Positions 1 to 9,531 of a stretch of 64,000 nt of DNA are shown one piece after another. Each line of letters begins with the position of its first letter. Position 1 is the first letter of the stretch. Origin of the DNA: Adiantum capillus-veneris (lineage: Eukaryota > Streptophyta > Polypodiopsida > Polypodiales > Pteridaceae); NCBI GenBank assembly GCA_014529385.2, contig CM043959.1:90280029-90344028 (forward strand). Direction: 5' to 3'. The notes beneath the pieces were generated by a model. It was not told the origin of the DNA. It did no database searches and saw only the letters and a program-made list of their open reading frames with translations. The position numbers and the translations under genes were made by a program.

Positions 1-42
1 CCCATAGGTCATATTTGACCTCCGAGGACGATAATAAAATCT
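1..42 (+). mobile_element. 3' terminus of LINE family A (truncated by window edge)
   Basis: The first ~42 bases match the very end of the LINE at 20.3-23.1 kb (positions 23095-23136) with only two or three differences, including the terminal GACGATAATAAAATC. As there, the element end passes directly into a short simple repeat, here (TCTA)n instead of (TC)n. The body of this copy lies outside the window to the left. Confidence 0.8.
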
Positions 43-160
43 ATCTATCTATCTCTTTCCTACACACACACACACACACACACATGATGTAGCTTGTGAG
101 AGAGAGAGAGAGAGAAAGAGAGGGGGGGTGGAAGGGGGGGGGGGAGGAGAGATCAATAAT
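43..160. repeat. compound microsatellite (TCTA)n, (CA)n, (GA)n, G-rich
   Basis: A short (TCTA)n tract runs on from the LINE end, followed by (CA)n at about 62-84, (GA)n at about 99-120 and a purine run with G blocks at 121-150. It continues the LINE tail without a visible boundary. Confidence 0.85.
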
Positions 161-1000
161 ACTTGCGCTGTAGGTATCCAAGGGCAGATCTGTGCGCGCG
201 CTCATAGGCGAAAATGACCGCCTGCGCGGAAATTTGATTTTTTCTCCCCAAATTTTTTCCGTCGATATACGCCTGGAAGTACCTGTGGAAATACGCGTGG
301 AAACAGTTACCTTTCAAAAGGCATTGCCAAGCGCATTTCCACGCCTCTATCGATGCGTATATCGACAAGCAGCATGCCCGTTGAAAGGCACGTGGAAAGG
401 TACGGTGCATCGAAAGCTAGGTATTATATTGTAGTGATTATGGTGTTTACTTCTAAATCCCATTTATCTATCACGTCAGAGTCTTCGACTTGTAAATATT
501 GAGTTCTGTTTCAATCCATGTACCCCTTGTTTTCTTGCACTGATCTCCTCTTCGAACTCAATACATGGTCATCAATGTGAATAGCATACTCTTCATTAGG
601 ATCGAGGTAAACCTAAGCTCCATGGCGATTAGTCTTATAAAAAGAGAGTATATGCTTATAGCGCATTGTCGTTCTAGTTTTCGAGTGAGTCGAATAGGAA
701 GACATTTCAGATGTTGAATCTAAAAAATTTTCTAAGACTTCTTCAAGAATAGTGTGCAAGGAATTGCCTTGATTCATGCTTTCTTCAATGGATACTCTAC
801 TAGAGGTTTCTCCAAATATGCCTTGATTTTGTAGTACACGACCAAATCTAAGGTTCATAAAGACTTATGAAGCCCTATATAGAGTACTTACCTTTGGATT
901 GACTTGTTGTCAATTTCTTCCACTTGACTGGATTGCACTTTCTGTCAAGCTACTGATTCCTCGTCTACAACCTGATTCCTGTACAAATTTGATCAAGTTA
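160..1000. other. non-coding, includes a nested hairpin at 261-366
   Basis: I see no supportable gene. A 12-bp perfect inverted pair (GTCGATATACGC at 261-272, complement at 355-366) encloses a second imperfect pair around 285-300 and 330-345, so the stretch could fold into a ~105-nt foldback. An 81-codon open frame on the minus strand (613-858) has no recognisable domain and is not called. Confidence 0.5.
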
Positions 1001-2420
1001 GCTTTTCTACCACAAAGACAATATAGTTTTTGCTAGCTATTATGATTGGTCTATGTGTATCACTGCAAATCGAGCTAATTGAGCCAATAGTTGCAATTTC
1101 CAAACTCGACTTTGGCAAAAATCAATGGACTAATCTACAACTCAAAAACTTAGTGAACATGTACCAATTTGGATCCTATTGAACCCAAAAAAAAATCGGT
1201 GGCCTTGTATTATGTTAGTCTAATACTGTACAAGCTCAAAAGTCAAAATGGGTTGCTATGTGTAGCAGTAGTAAATAATCACGATTATTTACTTTTTTCA
1301 GTTTTTTATACTTTTTGGTTTGATTTGCCAAGTGTACAACCTGTTTAGGTCCTTGGAAAAGTTTCAACAAGTTTGGACAAAATCTGTTCAAGTTTATCAA
1401 AACTGTTTCGTGTTCGCAGACTCTGATTTCAAGAATCTGGCTTAAGTCTCACTTTTATGATCCAAATTTCACCAAAATTGATTTGTGTGGTCTAATTGAT
1501 ATGCTTGACCTTGTGGCATGCTCAAATGTGCAAGAATACCAAATTTTGAAGCAGACGTAAATAATCGCGATTATTTACTTTGACTATTTTTTTGCAAGTT
1601 TTTGCCCCAATCTTGATATAGATTTGTTAAGCACTTCAACTTAAGGTCTCTAGCCAAGTTTCATCAAGCTTGGACAATTTTTTGTCAATGCTCATCAGTT
1701 TTCTATCCGCATACTGACTTCGCAAATTTGGTAACAATTTTCAATCCAATGATCCAAATTTTATCAAATTTGGTTTGTGGGCTTATTACAACATGATAAA
1801 ACCAGTGGTTTGCTAACTTGGTCAAAAAAGTTGAAAAATGGGGTAGATGTAAATAATCACGATTATTTACAACTAGCAACTTTTTGCATCTTTTTGATCA
1901 AGTGAGTATGTACACATGTCTGTCACATCAATACAAGCATATGAATCAAATTTCATCAAGTTTGGACCATTTTTTTCCAATTTACACTTAAGTGTCAAAA
2001 AGTTAGTACAAACTTTAGTTTTTCCTAGTTTGGTGATCCAAATCTTTTGTGCCTTTACAAAAGTTATTTGTACACATGCAATGAGTCACTGGTATCAACC
2101 TTAGTCAAATTTGAGCTGAAAGTAAATAATCATGATTATTTATTTTATACCCAAAATGAACAAATTTTGGATTTTCTCATGGACGATCTTTTCATGAGTT
2201 GTTTTAAGCCTATGAATCAAGTCAAACTTAATTTGGCCTAAATTGTCAAGAAAAAGTATATAATCTGAGTTTTTGCAAACTCTTGAAATTTTTACCTCAA
2301 AGTGTCCTAAACTTATCCACTGGTGCATACAACTTTTAAGCAAACTCTCCAATCGGATTGAGTGGTTTCGAGTCTTTTCGTGATATTTCTAGCCGTAGGC
2401 CTGAAATTTTGTAACTTCAA
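1000..2420. repeat. diverged ~285-bp tandem array with a palindrome in each unit
   Basis: Four near-identical palindromes lie at 1271-1292, 1557-1578, 1849-1870 and 2122-2143, spaced 286, 292 and 273 bp. Each has arms GTAAATAATC and GATTATTTAC; the copy at 1557 is a perfect 22-bp palindrome and the others differ only at the centre or last base. Between them, weaker shared phrases recur in the same order, for example TTTCATCAAG followed by TTGGAC and later TGATCCAAAT, showing old tandem units and not coincidental motifs. A partial fifth core occurs at about 3152-3165. No ORF spans the units. Confidence 0.75.
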
Positions 2421-2792
2421 ATACAACTCACAATGATTCTTTTGAAAAGAGCATTGTTCTGAAATCCACCTCAGATCCTACTTACCCTACTCCTAGGTTC
2501 CCATACAATGGGGTTGTGGAAAGTGTCCACAAACACTCGTTTTCTTGTTTTTAATGGTTTTCTGAGCATTGATCTTAAGACTTGTATCATCTATCAATCA
2601 TTCTCAAAATCTAGATCCTACAATCCTAAAGTCACTCGACAAGTACGACTACTTCCAAGCTACCTCTACACAGAAAAAGATGACAATCTTAAGCTATGCG
2701 GTTTCTAAAAGAAAGTTTTTACTCTAGGAAATCCTAGAGAAAGTTAAAGGATAACTTCACAAGAAGCTCGTGTCTTCTCTAGTTTAGGTCTC

Positions 2793-2815
2793 TTCAATCC
2801 TCAGCAACGGTGCCA
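2793..2815 (-). promoter_or_regulatory. degenerate tRNA-Asp type primer binding site of an LTR element
   Basis: On the minus strand the sequence TGGCACCGTTGCTGAGGATT resembles the primer binding site of many plant gypsy elements, complementary to the 3' end of tRNA-Asp, differing by what look like C/G to T/A transitions. Two bases before it the minus strand reads CCCACA, a plausible LTR 3' end. This would make 2819 rightward the 5' LTR of a decayed minus-strand element and the palindromic array its leader. I found no matching 3' LTR, so this is tentative. Confidence 0.4.
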
Positions 2816-2818
2816 AAT

Positions 2819-3725
2819 GTGGGACGTGTGTCTAACCTCACTATCCTATCTTATTGCAGTTTTAGCGAGAACCACGATTAAATTGTCAATCCATGGGAGG
2901 AAGCCGACTTGACTAGTGGATAGAGGCTACAAGAGGTTGTCAATCTATCGGAAAACAACTAACAATTCGCATGTAACTCAAGCTACACTCAAGTGACTGA
3001 AATCATCAAAATCCAATCGCTCATCGGCAAAAAAATCACATCCATTACAGCATCAGATGATATCCAAATGTAACGAAACTTCTAGGACATGTTTATAAGA
3101 CCTAAGCACCTATGCTTATGGTCTCAAATCCAACTTTAGGTCAAGTGCCAAAATCGCGATTATTAACAGTACTGGATTTTTGACCTAGTCGTTTTCAAAC
3201 TAGAATGCACCTAAATGCTTAGCAATGATGCCCCAATACCACCTATGCTTATTTTTTTATTTTGAAGTGTAAATTCCTACTAATGATGAAATCAAGCCAC
3301 GAGTCGATGATGCAAAAAGCTACAAAATACTGTGATGTGTTTACGTCAATGCGTAAAGCTCTTACCTGCGGTTGCAATGCAACAAATGTGACTGCAATGT
3401 GACAACAGTGGAGGGAGTAGGAAGCGTGAGAAGGAGAGAAGTGAGCACCAATAGCTCACGCTATGTAGTTCATTATCCAAAACTTACAAAAATTGGCTTT
3501 TATACCTTAGCCAAGGTTTTTGGTGGTCAAAACTAATAATTAAGGAGCTCTAACTAAAGATAGGTAATGACAGGTTGATACAATCTGGAAGCTTGTAGCC
3601 CTGGCTCAACTATTACAAGGTTTACTCGAAAAATAGGAGGTACAATATTCTCGAATTATAAAAAATAATAAGTGTTTTTACATGGAAGCTCCGAAAAATG
3701 GTATTCGTGTTAGCTTGCTACTAAC
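2819..3725. other. non-coding, possible decayed LTR
   Basis: No gene is visible. The left edge (TGTGGGACG) fits an LTR end next to the primer-site-like sequence at 2793-2815, but the right boundary cannot be placed. A degenerate piece of the palindrome family lies at 3152-3165. The right edge is the copia1 target site. Confidence 0.35.
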
Positions 3726-3730
3726 ACATG
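3726..3730. repeat. target site duplication of copia1, left
   Basis: ACATG immediately precedes the LTR start TGTTAAAG and is repeated at 7445-7449 right after the 3' LTR end. Confidence 0.85.
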
Positions 3731-3946
3731 TGTTAAAGAATATGTCCATTGTGCTATGGGCGGCTGGACACTGACTATACTATGTTGTAAATATACTTTG
3801 GATAATAGTTAAGAAAAGAGAAGAAGAGAAGAGGAGCTCGTTGAATGGCTGCTGCAGGGTAACGATTGTGGGTGTGTGTCTCGATGTGTGTTGGTGTGTG
3901 TGTGTATTCTTCTTTCCTACCTTCTCCATCACCTGCGCACTCTACA
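3731..3946 (+). repeat. 5' LTR of copia1
   Basis: Starts TGTTAAAG and ends CTCTACA; ~98% identical to 7228-7444. Contains GT-rich stretches near its 3' half. Confidence 0.9.
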
Positions 3947-3949
3947 AAG

Positions 3950-3963
3950 TGGTATCAGAGCTC
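3950..3963 (+). promoter_or_regulatory. primer binding site (initiator Met tRNA) of copia1
   Basis: TGGTATCAGAGCTC lies three bases after the 5' LTR. It is the standard plant copia primer site complementary to the 3' end of initiator methionine tRNA. Confidence 0.92.
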
Positions 3964-4850
3964 AGTTTAAGGAGCTACAGTCAATACACAGGTTTCCGCA
4001 GCTCTGGAAAACAACAAAAAAGAGAGGTTTTTTGGTCATAACTCCCTCACCCGAACTCGGAATACAATGATCCAGGAGTCTATCTTTATGTTTTTGGGCG
4101 TTCCGGACGCATTGGCATGCTCAGATTTGCCAAAATCTGCAATTTTCTGTAGCAAACAGCCAGTTCACACAAGCATAGAAGATATCAAGTTTTGCACTCG
4201 GCATAAGATTTACAGGTTACAGGTGAAGAATTCAGCATTTACACAGGTTTTGGAGAGCGACATAGAGATTTTGCATCATGATATTGTGTTATCGAAGATT
4301 ATGTTTGGTTGTTGTGGGTCCGTTATGGACAACTGCCTATGTAAGAAAGGTTGTGGGAAGAAGTTGAGGCGGTTATATTGTCAGATTGAGTACTTTGTGG
4401 TTATGTATGGATATGCGGTCAATGTATTTTGGAAAACTGCAGCCTTTGTGAGGGTCGAGTGAGGTTTTTTGAAGCCTTGCCTTGGGAGCTTTGGTACCTT
4501 AGCAAGGTGGATTAGGTACTGGAGCGAACCCCCGACTAGCCCCGCGAAAGACTTCATATGTCGTTTACGACTATGGGAAGAAGGTGGATGTATGGATATG
4601 TGGTACAGGACAGTGTATGGATTGAATTTTCATACAGGTCCATGTGGACATTGTTTTAGAGTATTTATGCATAGTACTGAGTCAGTCTGTGGCAAAGTGA
4701 GTCAGTGGATTTTCCCTTGGCAGTGAGAGATTTTTTGTCAGTGTTTATGAGCATTTTGGTTGAGATTGTCACTTGAGATATTGTCCAAATACAAACGAAA
4801 CTCTGCCAAAATTTTATCAAAATCCTTTGAAAGAAATTGAGAGAGTGAAG
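3964..4850 (+). other. long copia1 leader with open frames at 4067-4462 and 4469-4726
   Basis: About 890 bp separate the primer site from the probable gag start. Two consecutive open frames of 131 and 85 codons lie here; neither shows a domain I recognise, although the first is cysteine-rich towards its end (around CCGSVMDNCLCKKGCG). The copia2 leader in the same window is only ~250 bp. The frames may be chance openings or captured sequence. Confidence 0.45.
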
Positions 4851-5890
4851 ATGGCAGAAAGTTCAACTCAAGTCACACAGATTGTTGGAGAGAAGCTGAC
4901 CAGAGAGAACTATAGCATATGGTCTTATAGGATGGAGAACTTTATCATGGGCAAAGGTTTATGGGATTATATTATAGGTGAACAAGAGTGTCCCGAGGTT
5001 GGTTTGGAACCAAATAGAGAGAATGTTGAAGCACATAAAACATGGCAAGCAGGAGTAGAAGCTTACAAGAAGTGGACCGAGAATTCAAGGAAAGTGATGC
5101 ATTGGATTTCACTATGCATTAGTGACTTCTTTATAACACATGTGAAGAAGGCTCAATCTCCAAAGGAAGCATGGGAGATACTAGCAAGAATGAACAGCTC
5201 CAATATAGAACCACGAAAAGTTCACTTGAAGCAAAGGTTACATTGTGTATGGCGAGGAAATAGATCCATATCAAATTATGTGACAGAGATAAAGCAAATA
5301 CAGGAAGATCTTGCGAGCATTAATGTTGAAGTTCCAGATGATGACTTAGTTTCAGTGACATTGAATGGTTTGGGACCGGAATACAAGTCATTGGATACAT
5401 CTATATCTGTTCGAGGACACATGCCTGATTTTGAAGAGTTAGTAAACCTTTGTTTGCAAGAAGAGGTGAAGTTAGGCAAGTCAGGTCCTTCTACATCAAA
5501 TAACAATTCCAGAGATCAGGTTTTTTACTCTAGAGGTCGTGGAAACAATAGAGGTGGAAGAGGAAACTATGGTCATGGAAACAATATTGGAAGAGGTCAA
5601 TGGCAAAACCAACAAAGTCAAAGTTACAATGATTATAGCCAAAGAGGCAGGGGGAGAGCCCGAATTCATGGACGTGGAGGTGGACGATTTGTACATCCTC
5701 GAAGAGATGGATATTGTCACAGATGTGGCATTTATGGTCACTTTGAAAGAGAATGATACACAAGGCTAAATCAAAATCGTGATCGTGGTGGAAGAGGCCG
5801 AGGTTATGGCAGACATGGAGGAAACTTTGTTGGATACAACCCTCATGATCAAAATATATATGACAATAGATCGAGTGGACATTTATTTCC
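4851..5890 (+). pseudogene. copia1 Gag, nonsense-interrupted
   Basis: The ATG at 4851 (MAESSTQ) is the likely start because it aligns with the copia2 Gag start. The protein has the plant copia Gag core (residues ~10-210: motifs NYSIWSYRME, GLWDYI, KAWEIL-like helices, SISNYV, DDLVSVTLNGL), then an Arg/Gly-rich RNA-binding tail and a CCHC zinc knuckle beginning CHRCGIYGHF. The knuckle's last Cys codon is TGA (5754-5756), so translation would stop inside the knuckle. The frame continues open afterwards into protease. In a working element this would package RNA in virus-like particles. Confidence 0.85.
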
Positions 5891-7227
5891 TATGGAGCAT
5901 GTTGTTGGAAGCATGGTGGAGCCACATCATACAGATGATTGGTATTTAGATAGTGGTGCCACAAATCATATGACATATCATGGTGAATGGTTTGACAGAA
6001 AAGAGAAATTAGAAGAGGATGAGTTTGTCGCTACAGGTGATGATACTATGCATCGGATTACACATGTTGGTTAAGTTCCATTGCTAGAAAAAGACGGGAC
6101 ATACAACACATTGGGAGATGTTCTATATGTGCCTTCAATCACAAAGAATTTAGCATCAGTTGAACAGATTACAGATCAAGGGTTGCAAGTCCGTTTTAAT
6201 TGTTATGGCTGCTTCATAGAGGAGTTTCACAACGGCAGACCAGGCAAGATATTGGCATGTGGAAGAAAGAAAGGTCGCTTGTTCTCATTGGAAGCTGGAG
6301 ATCCATGTTTACACAGTGGTATGTATGCAAACAAATCATCCACTCAAGATGATTGGACAGAGTTATGGCATAAGAGGATTGGTCATGTCAATTTTAGAAG
6401 ATTAAATCATATGCAATCAAATCAAATTGTACGTGGATTACCAAAGTTTGGTAGATTGAATTTTGATCATGTTTGTGAAGCTTGTCAATTTGGAAAGCAA
6501 TATCGTTTACCATTTCCAAAGAGGGGGAGAATTAGCCAGAGTCCTTTGGAAATTGTTCATTCAGATATTTGGGGACTTTGTGATCATGCTACGCCGAATG
6601 GTTGTCGATATTTTATCACATTTACGGATGATTATAGCAGAATGACATGGGCTTACTTTCTAAAGGCAAAGTCAGAGGCATTTGAAGTATTTTTGGAGTT
6701 CAAAGTTATGGTTGAGAAAGAGAATGGTTGTCAAATTAAATGCCTACGTACAAATGGAGGGGGAGAGTACATGTCACACAGTTTTGATGATTACTTACGT
6801 GAACAAGGCATAAGAAGACGGATTACTTGCAGATACACACCACAACAAAATGGAGTTGCTAAGAGAAAGAATAGAGTCATAGCAGAGATTGCAAGAGCCA
6901 TGATGAATGAGATGAATATGCCATTAACATACTGAGCTGAAGCAGTTCATACAGCTGTACACATTATGAATCGAACACCAACAGCTGCCATTCATGAAAT
7001 TTCACCTTATGAGAGACTTTATGGGATCAAGCCAACAGTTTCCTATATGAAAGTTTTTGGATGTGTTTGCTATGTTCATGTGCCAAATGAAGCAAGAAAG
7101 AAGATGGAGCCAAAGGCAGTGAAGTGTATATTCTTGGGCTACCCAGTTGAAAAGAAAGGTTACAAGTGCTATGATCCTACGACAAGAAAAGTTTATGTCA
7201 GTAGAGATGGAGTGTTAAAGAATATGA
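5891..7227 (+). pseudogene. copia1 protease and integrase, truncated before reverse transcriptase
   Basis: In the same frame as Gag come the aspartic protease active site (DSGATNHM, about 5950), the pre-integrase HHCC zinc region (HKRIGH ... CEACQFGK) and the integrase core: HSDIWG, DDYSR, and the catalytic Glu context GGGEYMS, followed by YTPQQNGVA. The last recognisable residues (YVSRDG) sit just before the 3' LTR; in copia2 the same motif is followed by a linker and ~500 residues of reverse transcriptase and RNase H. Nonsense codons are TAA at 6072 and TGA at 6933, the latter at a position where Trp is usual. The missing polymerase makes the element non-autonomous. Confidence 0.88.
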
Positions 7228-7444
7228 TGTTAAAGAATATGTCCATTGTGCTATGGGCGGCTGGACACTGACTATACTATGTTGTAAATATACTTTGGAT
7301 AATAGTTGAAGAAAAGAGAAGAAGAGAAGAGCAGCTCGTTGAATGGCTGCTGCAGGGTAACGATTGTGTGTGTGTGTCTCGATGTGTGTTGGTGTGTGTG
7401 TGTAGTCTTCTTTCCTACCTTCTCCATCACCTACGCACTCTACA
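7228..7444 (+). repeat. 3' LTR of copia1 with a duplicated start
   Basis: Matches the 5' LTR. The first 14 bases of the LTR (TGTTAAAGAATATG) occur an extra time at 7213-7226, one base before the LTR proper, preceded by GGAG as at a polypurine tract. The deletion of reverse transcriptase therefore ends at or next to the polypurine tract/LTR junction. Confidence 0.88.
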
Positions 7445-7449
7445 ACATG

Positions 7450-8031
7450 CCAACTCATTGAAGCCCCTCACAGGAGGATTTAAGGCCAATGATTCAAAAT
7501 ATCCATAAAAAAGAAGTTCTTTAGGTAACCGAGTGTTCAGGGTTCAAAAAACATCCCATTTTGAAACTATTCAACCATAAAGATATAGGTCCTCCAGTTA
7601 TACAACCCACATAGCTATAATCTATAGCAATATACCCATTATAAATTACAGTTTGACTAGAAATGATATCCAATCATAAGCACAATTTAAGAATCTCATA
7701 ATTAACCAAAGTTTTACTGAGTAGGTGCAAGGGCACCTACTTGTCCTATTGTTGCCGATAGAATAATTGATTGGATAGTAAGGAGTATTTTGAGACTCTT
7801 CTAACACCATTTAGCATGAGGTGAAGGCTATGCTATATGGCCAACATCGATTGCAGTTTCATGTGTGTGTTGTATCATCATGAGCGGTCCAAGGAACCAC
7901 TATTAGCTTCCAAGTTGTAGATTTCTGTGAGCACAAATGCAGGTATGTGTATGCCAAAGAGAGAGTAAGACCAAGAATGCACATGTCGGGCATGCCTAGA
8001 ATTTGAGGCTTATATTCCAAGCTAAATTCAA

Positions 8032-8035
<4 letters not shown>
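7450..8035. other. non-coding
   Basis: Right flank of copia1. I see no gene or recognisable element. Confidence 0.5.

Positions 8036-8119
<84 letters not shown>
8036..8119. repeat. (TG)n microsatellite, ~84 bp
   Basis: About 42 uninterrupted TG units, with weaker TG-rich sequence to about 8170. Confidence 0.97.
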
Positions 8120-8120
<1 letters not shown>

Positions 8121-9531
8121 AAATGATAATGTCATAGTGTGAGTGAGTGAGTGTGTGTGTGTTTGAGTGTGGGTGTATGAAACATCCTGTGAGATCCACA
8201 CACATGTGACGGAAGATGAAGAGGGCACTGACGCAAGGCAGAATGTGTGAGGGTGGAGTATACAAGGTAGGAAGTGTGAGATATGTCGAGATCTATGAGG
8301 GAGATGAACCATGCCGGTTATGTACCTATGATTGTGTCTGTGTGTGAACAATGTAATGCCAAAGGGGTTTTGAGTTTAAAAAAGAACATGCTAATTATAC
8401 CACTAGCTATAGGTTGTAATGCAGTTAATAGTAGATAACTGTTGGATGTATCCAACTTCAGCAGCCATTTTCACCTTCTCATGGACATTATTTTTCCATT
8501 TGCTATGTATAGATTCATGGGCTCACATTGAGTTCCAAGTTGTATTTGTTTATTCACTTCATGTACTTTGGCCGGTCGGCCATATCTTTAAAAACCCTAG
8601 GTATATAAGTGAATGTAGCTCATGTGAAAAGGGGAGATATCATTTTAAGAAACTTAGAGTAGAGAAGAAGAAGGAGGAGGCTATGGAGGTGGAAGCATGG
8701 AGCCGCATGTGCTCTCTTCACGGATCAATTGTATGCATGCAATGAAGATGAGTCCTTTTGCCTTTCTCTTGCTTTTCATTAAGTTGTGTATTAGTGTCTT
8801 GATGGTGTAGATTAAGAACTAATCGCTCTCTAATTCTTAATTGTCTATTGTATATTTGATTCTAGTAGTGTGTGCATGATTAAACTAGCATGTAGATTAA
8901 GGATTTGTGCATGCATTGCTCTAATCTTAACCCCATGAGCTTGGGTGAGCTTGTGATTAGGATGTTTTTTTTTTTTTTTTTTTCTCTGTTTTGTTTCTCT
9001 TCATTGCATTGCACATACATCAAACATCCGCAGACGCCCCGTTCACACGCATTTAAGCACGAATAGACACATTTAGAGCCCCGAGAGTCAGATTTCATCC
9101 GAAATTTTTGTCGATTTGAGCCGTTTTTAGCATATTCGAGCTATACCACACACGCAGACCTTGTTTGACATGGATTTTGATCTTGGGTCTACAATTTTCC
9201 AGATTATACGATTTAGAGCTGTTTCACTCGCAATAATGCATTTTGGCTCGATTGGACCGTAGAGTCCCACGATTGACCATATTTGACCTTGACTTGCGAT
9301 AGAGATTCGTTTTGCCTTGATATGACCAAATTTAGCTAGTTAGAGCATGTTCACCTGCGAGATCTTGGTTTGACCGCTTTTGGCTACTCTTAGCACACCG
9401 ACGTACGATTAGAGCTCGATTCGGTTTTTAGACCTACATTTGGCTACGACTTTGACCAAGTGACCAATTTTAGAGCCAGCTTACACACAAAGATCCCGAA
9501 TACCATTTGGATAGCCATTCAATTCTAGATT
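8120..9531. other. non-coding, includes a T tract at 8967-8983
   Basis: No gene is supported. A T run of about 17 lies near 8967-8983. The stretch 9060-9480 repeats short phrases (TTAGAGC, TTTGACC, TTTGGCTA) and resembles the leader of an LTR element lying before the decayed frame at 9532. Confidence 0.5.

Larger units (their letters stand above)
3731..7444 (+). mobile_element. Ty1/copia retrotransposon (copia1), full LTR ends, no reverse transcriptase
   Basis: Two LTRs of 216 and 217 bp (3731-3946, 7228-7444) begin TGTTAAAG and end CTCTACA, and are flanked by the same 5 bp, ACATG (3726-3730 and 7445-7449). They differ at about five positions (~2%), so insertion is fairly recent. Between them lie an initiator-Met primer binding site, a long leader, gag, protease and integrase in one reading frame. 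The frame runs straight from the end of the integrase region into the 3' LTR; reverse transcriptase and RNase H are absent. Three nonsense codons (5754, 6072, 6933) interrupt the frame, with no frameshifts. Confidence 0.92.

Noticed and set aside
4469..4726. 85-codon frame as a separate gene
   Set aside because: It lies inside the copia1 leader, with no domain and no independent promoter; described with the leader only.
7859..8351. Open frames full of His-Thr repeats on the minus strand
   Set aside because: They are translations of the (TG)n tract; no codon-level evidence of a gene.
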